Assembly (NCBI GenBank): GCA_019828545.1
Contig: JACVRA010000050.1
Coordinates: 682,001-746,000, forward strand
Reading direction: 5' to 3'
From: Paracamarosporium sp. OC-R06-R3
Taxonomy: Eukaryota; Ascomycota; Dothideomycetes; Pleosporales; Didymosphaeriaceae
DNA length: 64,000 nt
The notes under the pieces were generated by a model. It saw nothing but the letters and a program-made list of their open reading frames with translations. It had not been told where the DNA came from and searched no databases. Position numbers and translations under genes: made by a program. Below, piece by piece: positions 47,531-60,134 of this stretch; the stretch's first letter is position 1; the number at the start of each line of letters is the position of its first letter.

Positions 47531-50500
47531 TTACGCCACGGCGACAAGGAAACTAGTCTCGCCCTCCTTCCGCTTCACCTCTGCCCTCTTCACCAGATCA
47601 TCTCCAACTGCCAACCGCAGCCTCTCTGCCGTCGCAGGACTATCCAGCTTCCAGGCGTCTTCGCCCAATCCACCCAAGATGTTCTGCCCATTCATCTTTC
47701 TCGCTGCCTTGATCGCCTCCCTCAGCGCGAAGAAGACAGTGGAGCCCAAGAACAACGGCGGCTCGCCGATACCCTTGCTACTCTGTACACTGCGCAGATG
47801 GTTCCATGAGAGTGGCTTGCCCTCGTTGTCGTTCCGCAGCATGCTCACATTGAAAACCTGTGGTATGTCGCTGAAGCCGGGGATCTTGTATGTGCCTGGA
47901 CCGCGCGTGAATAGCTCGCCTGTGCGCGTCCAGAGAGTTTCTTCCATAGTGAAGAGACCTTGGCCTTGGACGAAGGCGCCTTCGATTTGTCCGTAGTCGA
48001 TCGCGGGATTGATTGAGTTTCCGACATCCTAGGCATACGTTAGCACGTGCTGTGTGTGAAGAACGGTGAACAGGGCTTACCATCATGAGATCAGTCCTTA
48101 GCACGGTGGAATCTCCCGTTAGCAAGTCGACTTCGACTTCCGAACAGCCTGCGCCTTGCGTCCAGTAGTAGTACATTGGCTTCACTGTGTTAATATCGAA
48201 GTTTCCCCATTGGTAGCCGATGCGTGGCATCTTCCAGAAGCCGTTGGCTGCTAGGTTGACTCGGTCGAGGTAGGCAGCATGGGCAATTTCTTTGAGCGAC
48301 GCATCCTTGCCCAGCTTCTCACGATATGGCTTCAATCGTTCATTGATCTGGTCGCATGCATTCTTGACAGCCATACCGTTCAGGTCGGATCCGGATGAAG
48401 CAGCTGTGGGCGAAGCGTTCGCAATCTGGTATGTGGAGCTGTCTTGCGTGAAGACTGCATCGAGTGGCGTACCAAGCTCTTGTGCCGCGATTTGGCACAT
48501 TTTCGTGTAGAGACCCTGACCCATCTCAGTCCCGCCGTGGTGCAACAATACACTGCCGTCGTGGTAGATCTTGATGTATGCTCCAGCTTGGTTGAGATGC
48601 AAGGCAGTGGCAAAACTGAGACCAAACTTGGTAGGAATAAGACATATTCCGCGCTTTCTCCAACGATTCTTTGAGTTGAAGTCTTCGATTGCTTTCTTTC
48701 GTTTTTCATACTCGGCCGAACGTCGTAGCTGTTCCAATAGCAATGGTACGTGCCAATCTTCATCAATATGCTGCATGAAAGGTGTGTGCTCGCCAATCTT
48801 GTAAAGGTTATTCAATCGCAATTCATCGACATCCATTCCCAGACCTTCGGCGATATTGTACATTATAGTCTCGGCGAGGTACATACCCTGAGGTGCGCCG
48901 AATCCACGGTAGGCGGTATTACTGTGAATATTCGTCTTGCAAACATGGCCTCGGACGAACACATTGGGGCATTCGTATGAGTTATCGATGTGGGTGATGC
49001 AGCGATCCATGACTGCTCCACTCATATCCTGCGAAAAGCCGGCATTGTCGTAAACATCTGCATCCATGGCAAGCAGCTTGCCCTCTTTTGATACACCAAC
49101 TTTCCAGCGTGCCTGGATAGGGTGCCTTTGTCCACTGAGTAGCATGTCCTCGTCACGGTTAAGCATCAACCTCATCGGTCGCTTCTCCTTCTTCGCTGCG
49201 ATGGCAAGATAGCAAGCGAAAGGAACACTGCGCGATTCTTTTCCACCAAAACCGCCGCCCATGCGCTTTACACGTGCATTGATGCGATTGCTCGGAACGC
49301 CAGTCACAGCTGAGACGAACTCTTGCGTCTCCATTGCGTTTTGTGTCGATGACCATACCTCCATGCACCCATCTTCACCAGACGGTATTACAAGCGCAGC
49401 GTTGGTTTCCAAGTAGAAGTGTTCCTGCCCACCCATTCTCGTATTTCCTTCAAAGATCCTATCGCACTGCGCGAAAGCCTCATCCATCTTATCTTGTATT
49501 GCCAGACCTTTTCTGAGAAGCTTGCCGTGTGGAAAGAAGCTATTTGCTTCAATAGCCTCGTCGATGGTGAGGATTGCAGGAAGAGGCTCATATTCCACTT
49601 TTACGGCCCTTGCAGCGGCTTGAGCTTGGAGAGCAGTCTCCGCGTACACCATGCCAATGACTTGGCCATGGTGCCGGACTTCTCCATCAGCAAAGAACGG
49701 CTCATCTTTCTTGATGGATCCCCAAATGTTTTCCTCTTTACGAAGACAGTTTTTGTCCAGGTAACCAACCACTCCAGGCATAGCAAGGGCAGGCTCCCAA
49801 TCGACGCTGAGGAGCCTCGCATGGGCTTTCGCAGAGAGAACCAAGCCCCCGTAGAGCTCACGCTCGAAGTGAGGCATATCGTCGATATATTCGGCCTCAC
49901 CAGTGCATTGCTTGAGGGCGGAAAGGTGCGCAACTTGCTTCCCAACGACGCGTTGTTCATTCGGGTTTAAGTCATCGCGCGCACCGGTCGAGATTGAACG
50001 ATGGATCTCGTCAATGACCTCTGTATCGACGTCGCCGAGGCCAAGTTCAGCAGCAGATTCGTGCCAAAAACGGAAAAAGAGCGACAGCGTCAATGTCTTG
50101 CGGTACTCGGCCATTCCTCCCGGAACACTGTAGGGAAGATTATAGTCTTCGAGAAGGGCACCCAGGGCCAGATCCAACGTTTCGGAGTGGAACCAGGGCT
50201 TGCCTCGCAAAACTTCCTGCGTCTTCGGAGACTCCTTGGTCGTCGGGGCCATACCTCCATAGACAATAGAGACCTCCTCGACCTTGTTGTCGTCATCAAG
50301 CCTTACCCTGAAAGCAGCTGTTACAATTGCAATGTCATCGTCCTTCCTCTTTGCCTGTTTGTATGCTTTAAGCACCTCCCTCACGCCGGGCGCAGGCAAT
50401 GGAATCCGTATACGGCTCAACGCTGCGTCGGGTGGCAAGGTGGTAGTGCGGTATGCAACGAAAAACTTGCTCATGGGCAAGTCCATGCTTCCTTGGGACT

Positions 50501-52067
50501 TGTTGACGGCCTCGAGCGTCGCGCCAGCGGCCATTAGCACAGGATTCGCGTCGGAAATAGGCGATGCCGTGGCGATGTTGCCAGCAAGCGAAGCAACGTT
50601 ACGAATTTGTCGTCCAGCGAAATAGCGAAGCTGCTTGCGCAAGGCTTCGAGAACCATTGCACGCTTTCCTATCTTGGCGTAGACCTCTTTGCATATGGCC
50701 TCGAGTTCTGTAAGAGGGGTATTAGCAGACACAACTAGCTCTTTGGCTGTCTGTAGCTCTGCTTCCAATGGAAGTCTCGTTCGCCTCAATTCAGGGATGT
50801 CTGAGATGTAAACTGATACTGCGAAATCGGAATTCTTGAAGCGTACTTCAACCTGTACTTCACTGGCACCGCCAACCAGCTTCGCCGATGGGTATGCATC
50901 TTTCAATTCCAGTAGCTGATCGAGGGTGGTGGGTCTGAACCAGACCTTCTTGTCATTTCCATAGCACAGCGGCTGAGGCTCATATTTCCAGAGAGCAGAC
51001 GGAAAGATAAGTTCGGTGTCTGGTGCATATTCTTGGAATTGAATAACAGGGAGACCATTCTTGGTGCTGGAGATCTCCGTCTCAAGAGAAGTCGAGGTCT
51101 TGGTCTCTTTGCCAGCACTCTCTTTCTCCTTGCTCTTGAGTGGTTTTGCATATGTTGCCCCAGTGACAGCAGGATCGTGTTCTGGGTTCTCTGTGATTTT
51201 GACAATAGCAGGGATTTTCTCATCGTCCGAAGAGACTGCTGGCTCTGTGGGTGGTGTGGACGTCTGGGATTTGCTCTCGTTAGAGCTGCTATCAGAAGGC
51301 TGATCACGACAGCAACCCCCTGGCCTTCCACAAGATCCTTTTGAAGGGCCGCCACAACCATTTTGAACCAGATCAGCGAGCTCCTTCGCAGCCTTCCCGT
51401 CATCAACATGTGCGGACACGTTAGGCTCGTCGATTTGACCCTTGAGATCCTCAACGATAAAGGTTTTGGCCGCATTAAGGATGGGCTTGTAACCTGTGCA
51501 TCGGCACAGGTTGCCGTCGAGATGACCCTCCATCTCGATAACTTGCTCATTGAGCGTGAACCTCTTCGTCTCGGGGTCGTACGAATTTCTCACCATGGCG
51601 TATAGGCTCATGACGATCCCGGGCGTGCAGAAGCCACACTGGCTACCGTGCATTTTGGCGATTCTCTCTTGTAATGGATGGGGTTTGTCCACGCTGCCGA
51701 TGCCCTCGACGGTGATAACATGCTTGCCGTCGATGCCGACCAATGGGAACAGACAGGCGTTAACGGCCAGATGCTTTATCCTCCTCTTCTCCGAAGAAGT
51801 ATCTGGGACCTGCAAAACGACTGTACATGCACCGCATCCGCCCTCGCCACATCCCAACTTGGTTCCTTTGAGGTTGGGCTGGGCGCGGATGTAGTCCAGC
51901 AAGGTCCAGTGCGGGTTGGCATTGCTGATAACTGTCTTATTTCCGTTGACATAGCAGTTGATATCGGGCGATGTATATGTCGATTGAATCAGCGGTGTGA
52001 GTGCCTCAGCGGCAGAGGCAGCGCGTGGCGGGTTGGCCGCCGTCTTGGGAGGCGTGGGAAGAACCAT
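47531..52067 (-). CDS. hxA: Xanthine dehydrogenase
   Basis: Molybdo-flavoenzyme of purine catabolism (hypoxanthine to xanthine to urate). Exons (minus) 52067-48081 and 48028-47531 with one 52-nt intron give 1494 residues. The 2Fe-2S cluster ligands are GCGEGGCGACTVVL and GSQCGFCTPG...GNLCRCTGY. The FAD domain has LVGGASEVQVE and the conserved NVASLAGNIATASPISDANP. The molybdopterin domain has GGFGGKESRS, AYRGFGAPQG and GGTEMGQGLYTKM, and the C-terminus has GIGEPPLFLGSTVFFALREA. It is about 100 residues longer than I expect for the fungal enzyme. The excess lies in a linker between the Fe-S and FAD domains that is rich in Ser/Thr/Lys and carries a Cys-rich CGGPSKGSCGRPGGCC. Divergent from the OYE-type gene. 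Confidence 0.95.
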
Positions 52068-52478
52068 GGTGAATTGAGCCTCGTGCACTCACATGAGATG
52101 CACCGGTCAAGCTGGGGGTTTTAGGCTCAGACACAGACAGTGAGCGATAAGAAAACCAGCGACGGCCACGTCGAGACGTTCAAATGCATCCATGTCAGCA
52201 TGTACGTTGTTCCGCACACGAACCGCGACAAAACCATTGGTCCGCTTCCCGCGCACCGCCGCCGCGTCACAGCCCGCGGAATGCACCCCACTCTTGCCCC
52301 CGTGCTACACCATGCTCGACTCGTCGCGAGCTCCACTTGGGTGCGCCATCTGGAGGGGTGAAAACAACCCGCCCCTCCCACTGCCCCTCCCCCATTCCTG
52401 CCACACCACTCCCGAGCATGGGATTGATCAACCAAGGAATTAGGTAGCTCAGGTACAATATAGACCCTTGCCTCGAGA
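52068..52478. other. Shared promoter region of xanthine dehydrogenase and the OYE-type gene
   Basis: About 410 nt between two divergent start codons, with no coding signal. C-rich centre (52330-52410). Confidence 0.6.
52146..52151 (+). promoter_or_regulatory. GATA-factor site candidate upstream of xanthine dehydrogenase
   Basis: GATAAG (context CGATAAG, matching HGATAR) lies 79 nt upstream of the xanthine dehydrogenase ATG. GATA factors of the AreA/Nit2 type activate purine-catabolic genes under nitrogen limitation. I did not find a TCGG-N6-CCGA site of the UaY type. One six-base match is weak evidence. Confidence 0.35.
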
Positions 52479-53931
52479 ATGCAAACTGCATATTTCTTCA
52501 AACCTACGTGCCCCATCGCTCCTTGTTTGTCGTCTCTAGCCCTTGTTACACGCCCGCAGTTTGCTCCCAGACACTTCGCCAGCATGCCTAAAGCAGATAC
52601 CCCACCAGGCTTCAGACCCCTCAAGGAGACGAGCTTGTTTACGCCCTTCAAGCTAGGTCCGCTCAATCTCGAGCACAGAATAGTGCAAGCGCCTTTGACG
52701 CGCATGCGCTCTACCAAGGAGAGTGATGGCGTCACAGTTCCAAACGACCTGGTTGTGGAATACTACAGCCAGAGGGCAACTAAGGGCGGCCTGCAGCTGA
52801 CCGAGGCCACCGATATCTTCAAATATGTACGCTCAAGGAACAGAACCTGAATTTGCGACAGCTGCTGACAAGCCAGGCCGGAAACTACCCCGGTGCACCA
52901 GGATGCTTTTCAGATTCGCAGGTGGCCGCCTGGAAGAAGGTTACCAACGCCGTCCACGCGAAGGGTGGCTACATCTTCTCCCAGCTTTGGCATACTGGTC
53001 GTGCCTCACCACCCTCCTTCCGCGCCGGCCAGCAGACCGTGAGCGCTAGCAACATCCCCATGTCCGGCAAGTGGATCGACGGTGTGTCATGCGAAGAGAA
53101 CCCGCCGCGACCGTTGACCGTTGACGAGATCCACGACATAACCAAGAAGTGGGGCGAGGCAGCGAAAAGGGCACGTGAAGCTGGATTCGATGGCATCGAG
53201 ATCCACGGTGCGAATGGTTATTTGCTCGAGCAGTTCCTGCACGACAATGTCAACAACAGGACCGACGAGTATGGCGGGTCCATTGAGAACCGCATCCGGT
53301 TCCCCTTGGAGGTCATTAAGGAGTGCTGCAAAGCTATCGGTGCCGACCGTGTCGGCATCCGGTTATCGCCATACAACTACTTCCAAGATACAAAGGACAG
53401 CAACCCCAACGAGCACTGGGAATATCTCTGCAAGCAGATCGCCGCTCTGTCCGAGAACGAGCGACCCGCATACGTACACATGTGAGTCTAGCCCACGTTC
53501 ACTTTCTGTTTCCAAATTGACACATAATCAGGGTCGAGCCCCGCTTCGATGAAGTCCTCGATGAGAAGGCCAAGATGGACGCTCTCGCTACTTACACATC
53601 CAACCCCAAAGAAGGTGTCGAGGCTGAGGCCACCATCGCCCCCAAGACGAACAACCTTACCCGCTTCCGCGATATTCTTGCCCAGGGCAACGTCCGATTC
53701 ATCGCAGCTGGAAATTTCAACCGCGACAACGCTGTACCCAAACTTGACTCGGGCGATGCAGACCTTATCATCTTCGGTCGTCACTTCATTGCCAACCCTG
53801 ATCTGCCCAAGCGATTGGCCGAAGGTTTTGTGCTGAACAAGTACGACCGCACTACCTTCTACGGCGCAGACCCGCCGAATAAGGGTTACACTGATTACCC
53901 CTTCTACGAGCAGGCTACTGCCGCTGCGTGA
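52479..53931 (+). CDS. NADH:flavin oxidoreductase, Old Yellow Enzyme family
   Basis: FMN-dependent ene-reductase family. Exons 52479-52826, 52877-53481 and 53532-53931 (two 50-nt introns) give 450 residues. The barrel is shown by LFTPFKLGPLNLEHRIVQAPLTRMRS, SQLWHTGRASP, GFDGIEIHGANGYLLEQFL, DEYGGSIENRIRFPLEV and, at the end, GDADLIIFGRHFIANPDLP. HGAN carries the substrate-binding His/Asn pair. In-frame ATG 52584 (MPKADTPP) would start where the family normally starts. The longer form adds 35 residues with Arg and no acids (RPQFAPRHFA), which could be a mitochondrial presequence. Physiological substrate unknown. Confidence 0.9.
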
Positions 53932-54076
53932 CTGAGGCCAAGGATATAGGGTCTGCATACTTGTGATTGATTGATTGCATTTCCGGCGCTGGGGCGGATT
54001 AAGACTAGCATACATAGCTTACCATCACGAGCAGATGCTACTGGCATAGACCAAATCCAAATCTGAATCTATCAAC

Positions 54077-55108
54077 TTAGCACAGCACCCATTCGTCTTC
54101 TTCCTGTGTGACTTGGAATCCACCCTCAATCTCATATTCACCCATTAGCCCATAATGATCCGTCACAAACGTCAGCCCCTCTTCCTCTTCCAGCACCTCC
54201 CTCGCCAGCTCATCTTCAACCTCTACCCCGACCCCAATCCTCTCTAGCGCCTTAACCCCAACATCCCCCCACAAAACTTGCTTATCCATTCTGCTCCGCC
54301 CCCACCTTTTCCAACTTTTGCTCTGGAACCCCCATGTCGCTCCCCGCTCATCATCCTCTACACCTCCAAGCTCCAAATACGCATCTTTGAACCCATTGTT
54401 CTGTGGCTCCGTCCAGTCCCGTGGACGATTTGCATTGCAGTCGCCTGCGAGGATACTCGCTGTGATTCCGGCGTGAGTGTCTTGCATGTGTTGCGCAATG
54501 CCTTTCCATTGAATAGGGCGCACGATGCCTGTGAGGGAATCGAGGTGGACGTTGCACAGTCTGATCAGCTTCTCAGATTCTGGCAAAGAAGGGTTCAGTT
54601 GGATGTCTACTAAGAGGGCATCGCGTTCGTATTCGCTCACGAGGTGGAGACGCGAGACGGAGCGGATGCTGAGGCGTCGGTCGATGAGGGTGACTTGTCC
54701 GTAGCGTGAGGTCCAGCGTTGGGAATGTAGATCTGTGGTGTTGAAGCGGGCTTGGATCCAGGGTGCGGCTGCGATTTGGCTGAGATCAGTTGCGCCGTTG
54801 GGGAGGTCGGGTGTTTCCATCATTTCTTGGAGGAAGATGAGTATCGCTGATGATGGGGGTATGGTGGAGGTTAGTTGTTCAAGGTAGTTCAGTGCGGAAG
54901 ACATTCGTGCACGGGGCACGGGTGCCATGAAGTCAATGTTCCATGATATTAGGTGGAGGGATGATATTGGATTCGTGCATGCGTCTGGAGTGACGCCTTG
55001 TATGGAAGATATCCAAGACCCATCGTGGAACGTGTAGAAGGGTTGTTCTTCGGGTACCAAGGAGAGTTGCTTGTTGAGCAACGACTTTAGCACCGTTTTC
55101 GAAACCAT
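54077..55108 (-). CDS. Endonuclease/exonuclease/phosphatase-family protein (TDP2-like)
   Basis: Single exon, 343 residues. The EEP fold is shown in order by LHLISWNIDFM, ILIFLQEM (metal Glu), RLCNVHLDSL, ASILAGDCNANRP and FVTDHYGLMGEY (catalytic Asp-His). The layout resembles fungal tyrosyl-DNA phosphodiesterase 2-like proteins, which remove protein adducts from DNA 5' ends, but other EEP enzymes share these motifs. No signal peptide. The C-terminus is acidic. Confidence 0.8.
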   Translation of the reverse strand: MVSKTVLKSLLNKQLSLVPEEQPFYTFHDGSWISSIQGVTPDACTNPISSLHLISWNIDFMAPVPRARMSSALNYLEQLTSTIPPSSAILIFLQEMMETPDLPNGATDLSQIAAAPWIQARFNTTDLHSQRWTSRYGQVTLIDRRLSIRSVSRLHLVSEYERDALLVDIQLNPSLPESEKLIRLCNVHLDSLTGIVRPIQWKGIAQHMQDTHAGITASILAGDCNANRPRDWTEPQNNGFKDAYLELGGVEDDERGATWGFQSKSWKRWGRSRMDKQVLWGDVGVKALERIGVGVEVEDELAREVLEEEEGLTFVTDHYGLMGEYEIEGGFQVTQEEDEWVLC

Positions 55109-55618
55109 AACTTCAGCATTCGATAGAGAAAGCTAGCATTCGCTATTTGTCGATGGATCTTTGTGAATAGGCAGCAATAAGCCGTGCCGTATGACCGTTT
55201 AAAGATAGACTAGTACGCATCAGGCTTAGCTGCGCTACATCAATGCAAACCATCTGATCCGTGAAGTTATGGATGTGACAATCGTTTGCATACATATACT
55301 ACCGCAAAAAAACTATTTTGTTAAAATGCTGCGAGTCTTGGGACTAAATGTAACGATCCTTATCCACACTTAGCCTTCCTCGATCTTTGCTTCTGTAAAA
55401 AACCTCGCCGTACTGAAGACAATATTCCCAGCAAACACAAGTCGACACAGTCCTATGTCTAAGCTGAAGCAAAAATGATGATATGGTACACATAAAGGCG
55501 GCCTAGTGCGAAACACTAAGTAAGCTCAATAGAGATTTCTCGTGCCTCGTAAGATACCATAAGTTCTTTATCCACCTACAGCTTCCAGTCCTCAACCCTA
55601 CCCGCAAAAATCTAGCAT
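55109..55618. other. Intergenic region
   Basis: No gene recognised between two minus-strand genes. Confidence 0.5.
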
Positions 55619-57221
55619 CTAAGTAAAATATCTCCACATCTCACTCTTCTCCCCATCTCCAAGTATCTCTGTCGGTACATCCTCCGGCTTCAACTTAACA
55701 CCCTGTTCCCGATCCCGCCTCCGATTCTCCATCTTCATCCAGATCCCCAGCCCTGCCGTCATCACAATACACACAACATTGCAAGCCGCCGTAGCAGCCA
55801 GCGTCGGGACATATTTCGGGGCATACTCCTGCCTGAATGTCGCTGCGCTGACGATGCCACCAAGGTTACCAAGCCCGACGAGCAGACCCGTTGTCGCGGC
55901 GCGAGAAGACTCATTAAGGTTGTTGTTGTTATGCCAACTGTGTACGAGACAGGAGGGGATATAGGCACCAGCGCAAAGCATGAAGCATGCAAAATAGGCG
56001 ACGCCTTTGTTGCCGAGAACGTCGATAGTTGCGAGGATGATGAGGCCGATGAGCGAAACGCATAACGAGAAGATGATGTGGAATGTGCGCTCGCGGAAGT
56101 GGTCACTGCTGTATGTGACTGCTAACAGGACCACGAAGCCAACAGCGTTGGGTGCCACGGTCCAGAGATTGGTCTTGACAACACTGTAACCCAAGCGCTG
56201 CACGATCTGCGGAAGAAAGTTTGAAGTTGTAGAGAAAGCAACGGGGTAGGTGAAAGCGATGATGCACCAGGGGATGAATTTCCAGTTGTTCCAGCTGCGG
56301 AAGCACTCTTTCACGTTGAAGTCTGAGTGAGCAGTGCTTGAGAGATCTCGTAGGGTGCGGCGCTCAGCGAGCTGTTTCTCTGTTTCGTTGAGGAACCATG
56401 CTGTTGATGGAGAAGCGGGAAGCCAGAGGTAAGCGATGAGTGCGAGGATGACGGTCATAGCACCTGCTCCAAATCAGTTTTCCATCATTCCTCAGTCAGA
56501 AGAGCAGTCTTTACCTTCGATTATGAACAGCCACTTCCATCCTGGGATCGAGTGCTGGATCTGAAACACTCCGTACGAAATCAGCCCGCTGAAGGCCGCC
56601 GCCAGCAACGCACTTCCAAAGAAGATTGAGATGCGGAACCCCAATTCACCACGAGTATAGAAAAGTGTCAAATAAAACACCACTCCGGCAAAGAAACCAG
56701 CCTCGGATGCACCAATGAGCAACCTCAGAGGGAGCATTCCAGCGAAGTTCTTCGCAGCGCATTGTAGCAATGCCATAGCACCCCAAAATAACATCAGAGA
56801 AGGTAGCATGCTCTTTCCACTGAACTTCTTCGTCAACATGTTCAAGGGCAGATCACACAGTCCGTTAGGCACGTAGAACAACAGAATCAAAAGACTGTAT
56901 TGTTCGCCTGTGAACCCGAGATCCTTGTCCATGCCGTCGGTTTTTGCGTTGCCCAGATTGCTGCGGTCGACCGAGTTGAAGAAGTACATGAGGGAGAGGA
57001 AAGGGAGGAGGTAAAGATCGAGTTTACGAACTATTCACGCATTAACATATTGATACGATAGCCCTGAGACTGCGTGAAGAGGAAAGCGGCGCACCATATG
57101 CTCGTTCAGCAGCCTTGTCAACGACGTCGCGCACAACACCGATCTCTTGATCCTTGACCATCGTCTCGGAAGGCTGGTACTTCTCGGGGTCCATGGTGAT
57201 GGAGGTAGGCCCTGCTGCCAT
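55619..57221 (-). CDS. MFS transporter, Dal5/anion:cation symporter type
   Basis: Exons (minus) 57221-57095, 57030-56515 and 56463-55619 give 495 residues and about 12 membrane helices. The first helix carries KLDLYLLPFLSLMYFFNSVDRSNLGNAK, the hallmark of the allantoate-permease (Dal5)/anion:cation symporter family. Helix 4-5 has LRLLIGASEAGFFAGVVFYLTLFY, also typical. Family members move organic anions such as allantoate, nicotinate, pantothenate or aromatic acids; the substrate here is not readable. Plasma membrane. It sits between an EEP enzyme and the phenol hydroxylase-like gene. Confidence 0.9.
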
Positions 57222-58049
57222 CTCTGCTACAAAGTCACAGGAGCAGGATGATCCACGATAGTCAAACGTGGGTGTCGGAAGACCAGATCTTAACTAAAAT
57301 CCACGGTGTCGATCCAAAGCCCGTAGATCTAGCTTACAATACTTTTAAGTATACTTTCGTACCTACTCTACCCCTCATGCTTTCCTTGTCCCACCTATCA
57401 ACCTACATGTGATCACAGATATCATCAATACGGATGCATGTCATATAGCCTTATCCGAACCAGCGCTTTGATCCGCATGGTGGCATTCCTCGCCTACAAT
57501 AGGTGAATTCGGTTGTGTTGACCCAATTGCTGATTGAACATGATAGAAGTGGGGTCAAGGCAGGAGAACAGTTGATAAGAGTGGGGAGTGGGGGAACAGT
57601 AGCTCGCACACTTGACATGGGCGGAATAGGGCTAGTCATGCTAGCGTAGCGGGCTTCCGATAGCAAATTGGCCTAAACCTTTATAGCGATGCATCCGAGT
57701 GCCAAGCAAGGTTATGGTGGTTTATGCTACTGCGGTGGTAGTTAGTGCTAAGTGAACGATTAGAGCATTACAAGTGAAACGCTCAAGGTATAACCCCACT
57801 TCGGAACCTTCGGCACTTTAATGTGGATTCTGGGGGATAACATGCCGCGATGTATCCACACCTGCGACCGGGTTCCGCAATTGTGAATTTGGTTCCGATA
57901 GCATGGTGAACGATGTTAAAGTAATAACGTGATGTGATTATATAACGCAAATATCTAACCTCAGATGCTCCTCGTTACCAGGGGGTAATGCCTGCGTTCT
58001 ACCTATAACGCCAGATGTATGCAATGTGTAAAGTAAAGTCTAGCCATGC
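57222..58049. other. Intergenic region
   Basis: Transporter promoter and 3' flank of the flavoprotein gene. A minus frame of 71 codons (57451-57666) has no motif. A GATAG core lies near 57255 upstream of the transporter. Confidence 0.45.
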
Positions 58050-60134
58050 TCACGAATCTTGCAAAAATTGCGAATAGTAGTCGTCCATCCAAGCAACAGC
58101 GTTCAAACCACTCTCGAAACCGCCATCAACAAAGCGTCTCATGGTACCCACGTATCCGTCGGGACGAACGTTAAGCACGACTACTTCGTTGTCGTCTAGG
58201 CCGTCAAGCCACTTATCCATGACTGTCTGTTTCCGGGTGTCCTCATGAGGAACGTCATCCAAATAGATCGTCCATCGTGAATCTTGGAACATGCGTGGAA
58301 GATGGGATATTTCGAGGTTCGCTCGATCCATATCCGTAACTAAGGCATAGGTGAAGATACCGCTCACGGGCGTATACCTCTCCGGGCAGACAAACTGATC
58401 GTGTGGAGCTGCGAGAGGTGGCTGCATAGTGTATGACGCATTCCCTGCCGTAGTCACGCGACCAACGTAACACGAACTGGACTGGTGCGCCTTGCTTACG
58501 ACGTCGAGGAACGGCATGGCTGCATGGACGTTTTTCGTGAAAAAGTAGATTCGGAATTGGCCAAGGGCTGGGATGTCGATCTGGATGTCTACAGGGTTCG
58601 AGTCGATGAAACGAGTGACCTTGGCAGGGGGTAGGAGGAAGCCTGGTGTTAGGTTGCCGCGCATGTGGCCCTTGGATGGCACATTAATGATATTGGGCAC
58701 GTAATGGACACCGTAGCCGGAGATGAAAGCAATGTTTCTGTTGAAGTTATCCGCAAGAGCTTGAGGATCGCCTGCGGCGAAAGCATTGGCATGTTCAAAG
58801 TCAAAATCGATCAAGTCCTGGGCGATCTTCTTGCGTTCTTGCTCATATGTCTCCATCAAAGCAGGCTTGGCGAGATTGCGGACTGAGAAGTTCAACTTCC
58901 ACGCGAGATTCCAGGAATCATGCATCGATGTGTTCATGCCTTGTGCGGCCTTGGGCGAATGTGTGTGACTGGCGTCGCCCGCAATAAAGACGCGTCGCGC
59001 ATCATCCGAGAACCGGGCCGCAACCCTCTGGCCGATCTGATAGCGTCCGAACCACTCAACATTCCTCCACTCGAGGCGGTATGGTCGCATGATTTCTTGA
59101 GCACGTTTTTGCACAAACTCTTGGGTCTGGCGCTCCTTGGGGGTGGTGGCGGCATCTGAGCTGGGTTTCAATTCAATGTACAAGCGCGTCATATTCCTCT
59201 CGCGAGGGATCATGAGGACGGAACCAAGCTCGTCTGAATGCACGACAACCTTGCTCCAGATGTCCGGGAAGTTGGTGTCTAGTACACCATCGATCACGCC
59301 CCATACAGCTTCCGATGAAGATCCTACGGGTGTAGCACCTGGAATGGCTTTGCGCACGGCCGAGTGGGCTCCATCGCAGCCCACGATGAAACGCGTGGCA
59401 AGCTTCCTTCTGTTGTGCGAGACACCCTGCTTGCAGTGTACCGTGAGCGGCCGCACGCGCTCTGGGGTGTACTCGAAATCGCCAAAGGCGGTGTTGCGGA
59501 GCACCTCAACGCCGCGTTCGGCCAGGTCGTCGATGAAGGTGCCTTCGACCATACCCTGGTGCACGAGGAGGATGTAGGGGTGCAGCACATCGACGACTGG
59601 CGGGTAGTGGACTTCGCGGCCGGTGCGGCGCAGCGGCTCCTCGAGGGTCGACTTCCAGAAGGCGATGTCGTAGACCTTGACGCCCTTGCGCAGCAGAGGG
59701 TCGGCGACGCGCATCTGCCTCAGCGTCTCGATGGTCTTGGGCTGCAAGCCGTCGGCACGGCCCGTCGAGGTACGGTCGGGTCGGTTGTCGATGATCTGTG
59801 TCTTGATGCCGTATCTGACAAGATTGTTCCTGCGAGCGGCTGTCAGCCACGAGTTACATTTTCCACAGGACTATACCTACGCCAGCATGAGCCCCGCAGG
59901 CCCCGCGCCGACGACCAAGACGTCGCTCAGGAAGGTTTCGTATCCTGTGGACCAGCCATTGGAAGCGCTGGCGGCGGTCGAGATGCTGCCAGTCTCGAAG
60001 CTGCTCGAGCTTGAGGGGATGGATTCTGTGGTGAGGCCGGGTGCCATCTTGACGACCTTGGGATGGTAATTTGGACTGTTGCTGTTGCTAGTCGGCGGTG
60101 AGCGCTTCATGAAGGTCCATATCGACGGAGCCAT
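58050..60134 (-). CDS. FAD-dependent phenol 2-monooxygenase-like protein
   Basis: Exons (minus) 60134-59881 and 59829-58050 (51-nt intron) give 677 residues. The Rossmann FAD motif VLVVGAGPAGLMLA (about residues 72-85) ends at the intron, followed by NNLVRYGIKTQIIDNR. The second FAD motif is RRVFIAGDASHTHSPKAAQGMN (about 360-380), and FIVGCDGAHSAVRK carries the DG motif. The C-terminal third matches the thioredoxin-like domain of phenol hydroxylases. These enzymes ortho-hydroxylate phenolic rings with NADPH. A 65-residue Ser/Pro-rich N-terminus is unusual. Divergent from the amidase across 469 nt. Confidence 0.9.

Noticed and set aside
49419..50537. Plus-strand frames of 178-183 codons inside xanthine dehydrogenase
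   Set aside because: Antisense shadows of a fully conserved molybdopterin/FAD coding region.
52068..52478. UaY-type TCGG-N6-CCGA site upstream of xanthine dehydrogenase
   Set aside because: Looked for by eye and not found; only the GATAAG core was seen.
59364..60014. 216-codon plus-strand frame opposite the phenol hydroxylase-like gene
   Set aside because: GC-rich antisense shadow; no motif, while the minus strand carries FAD motifs in good order.
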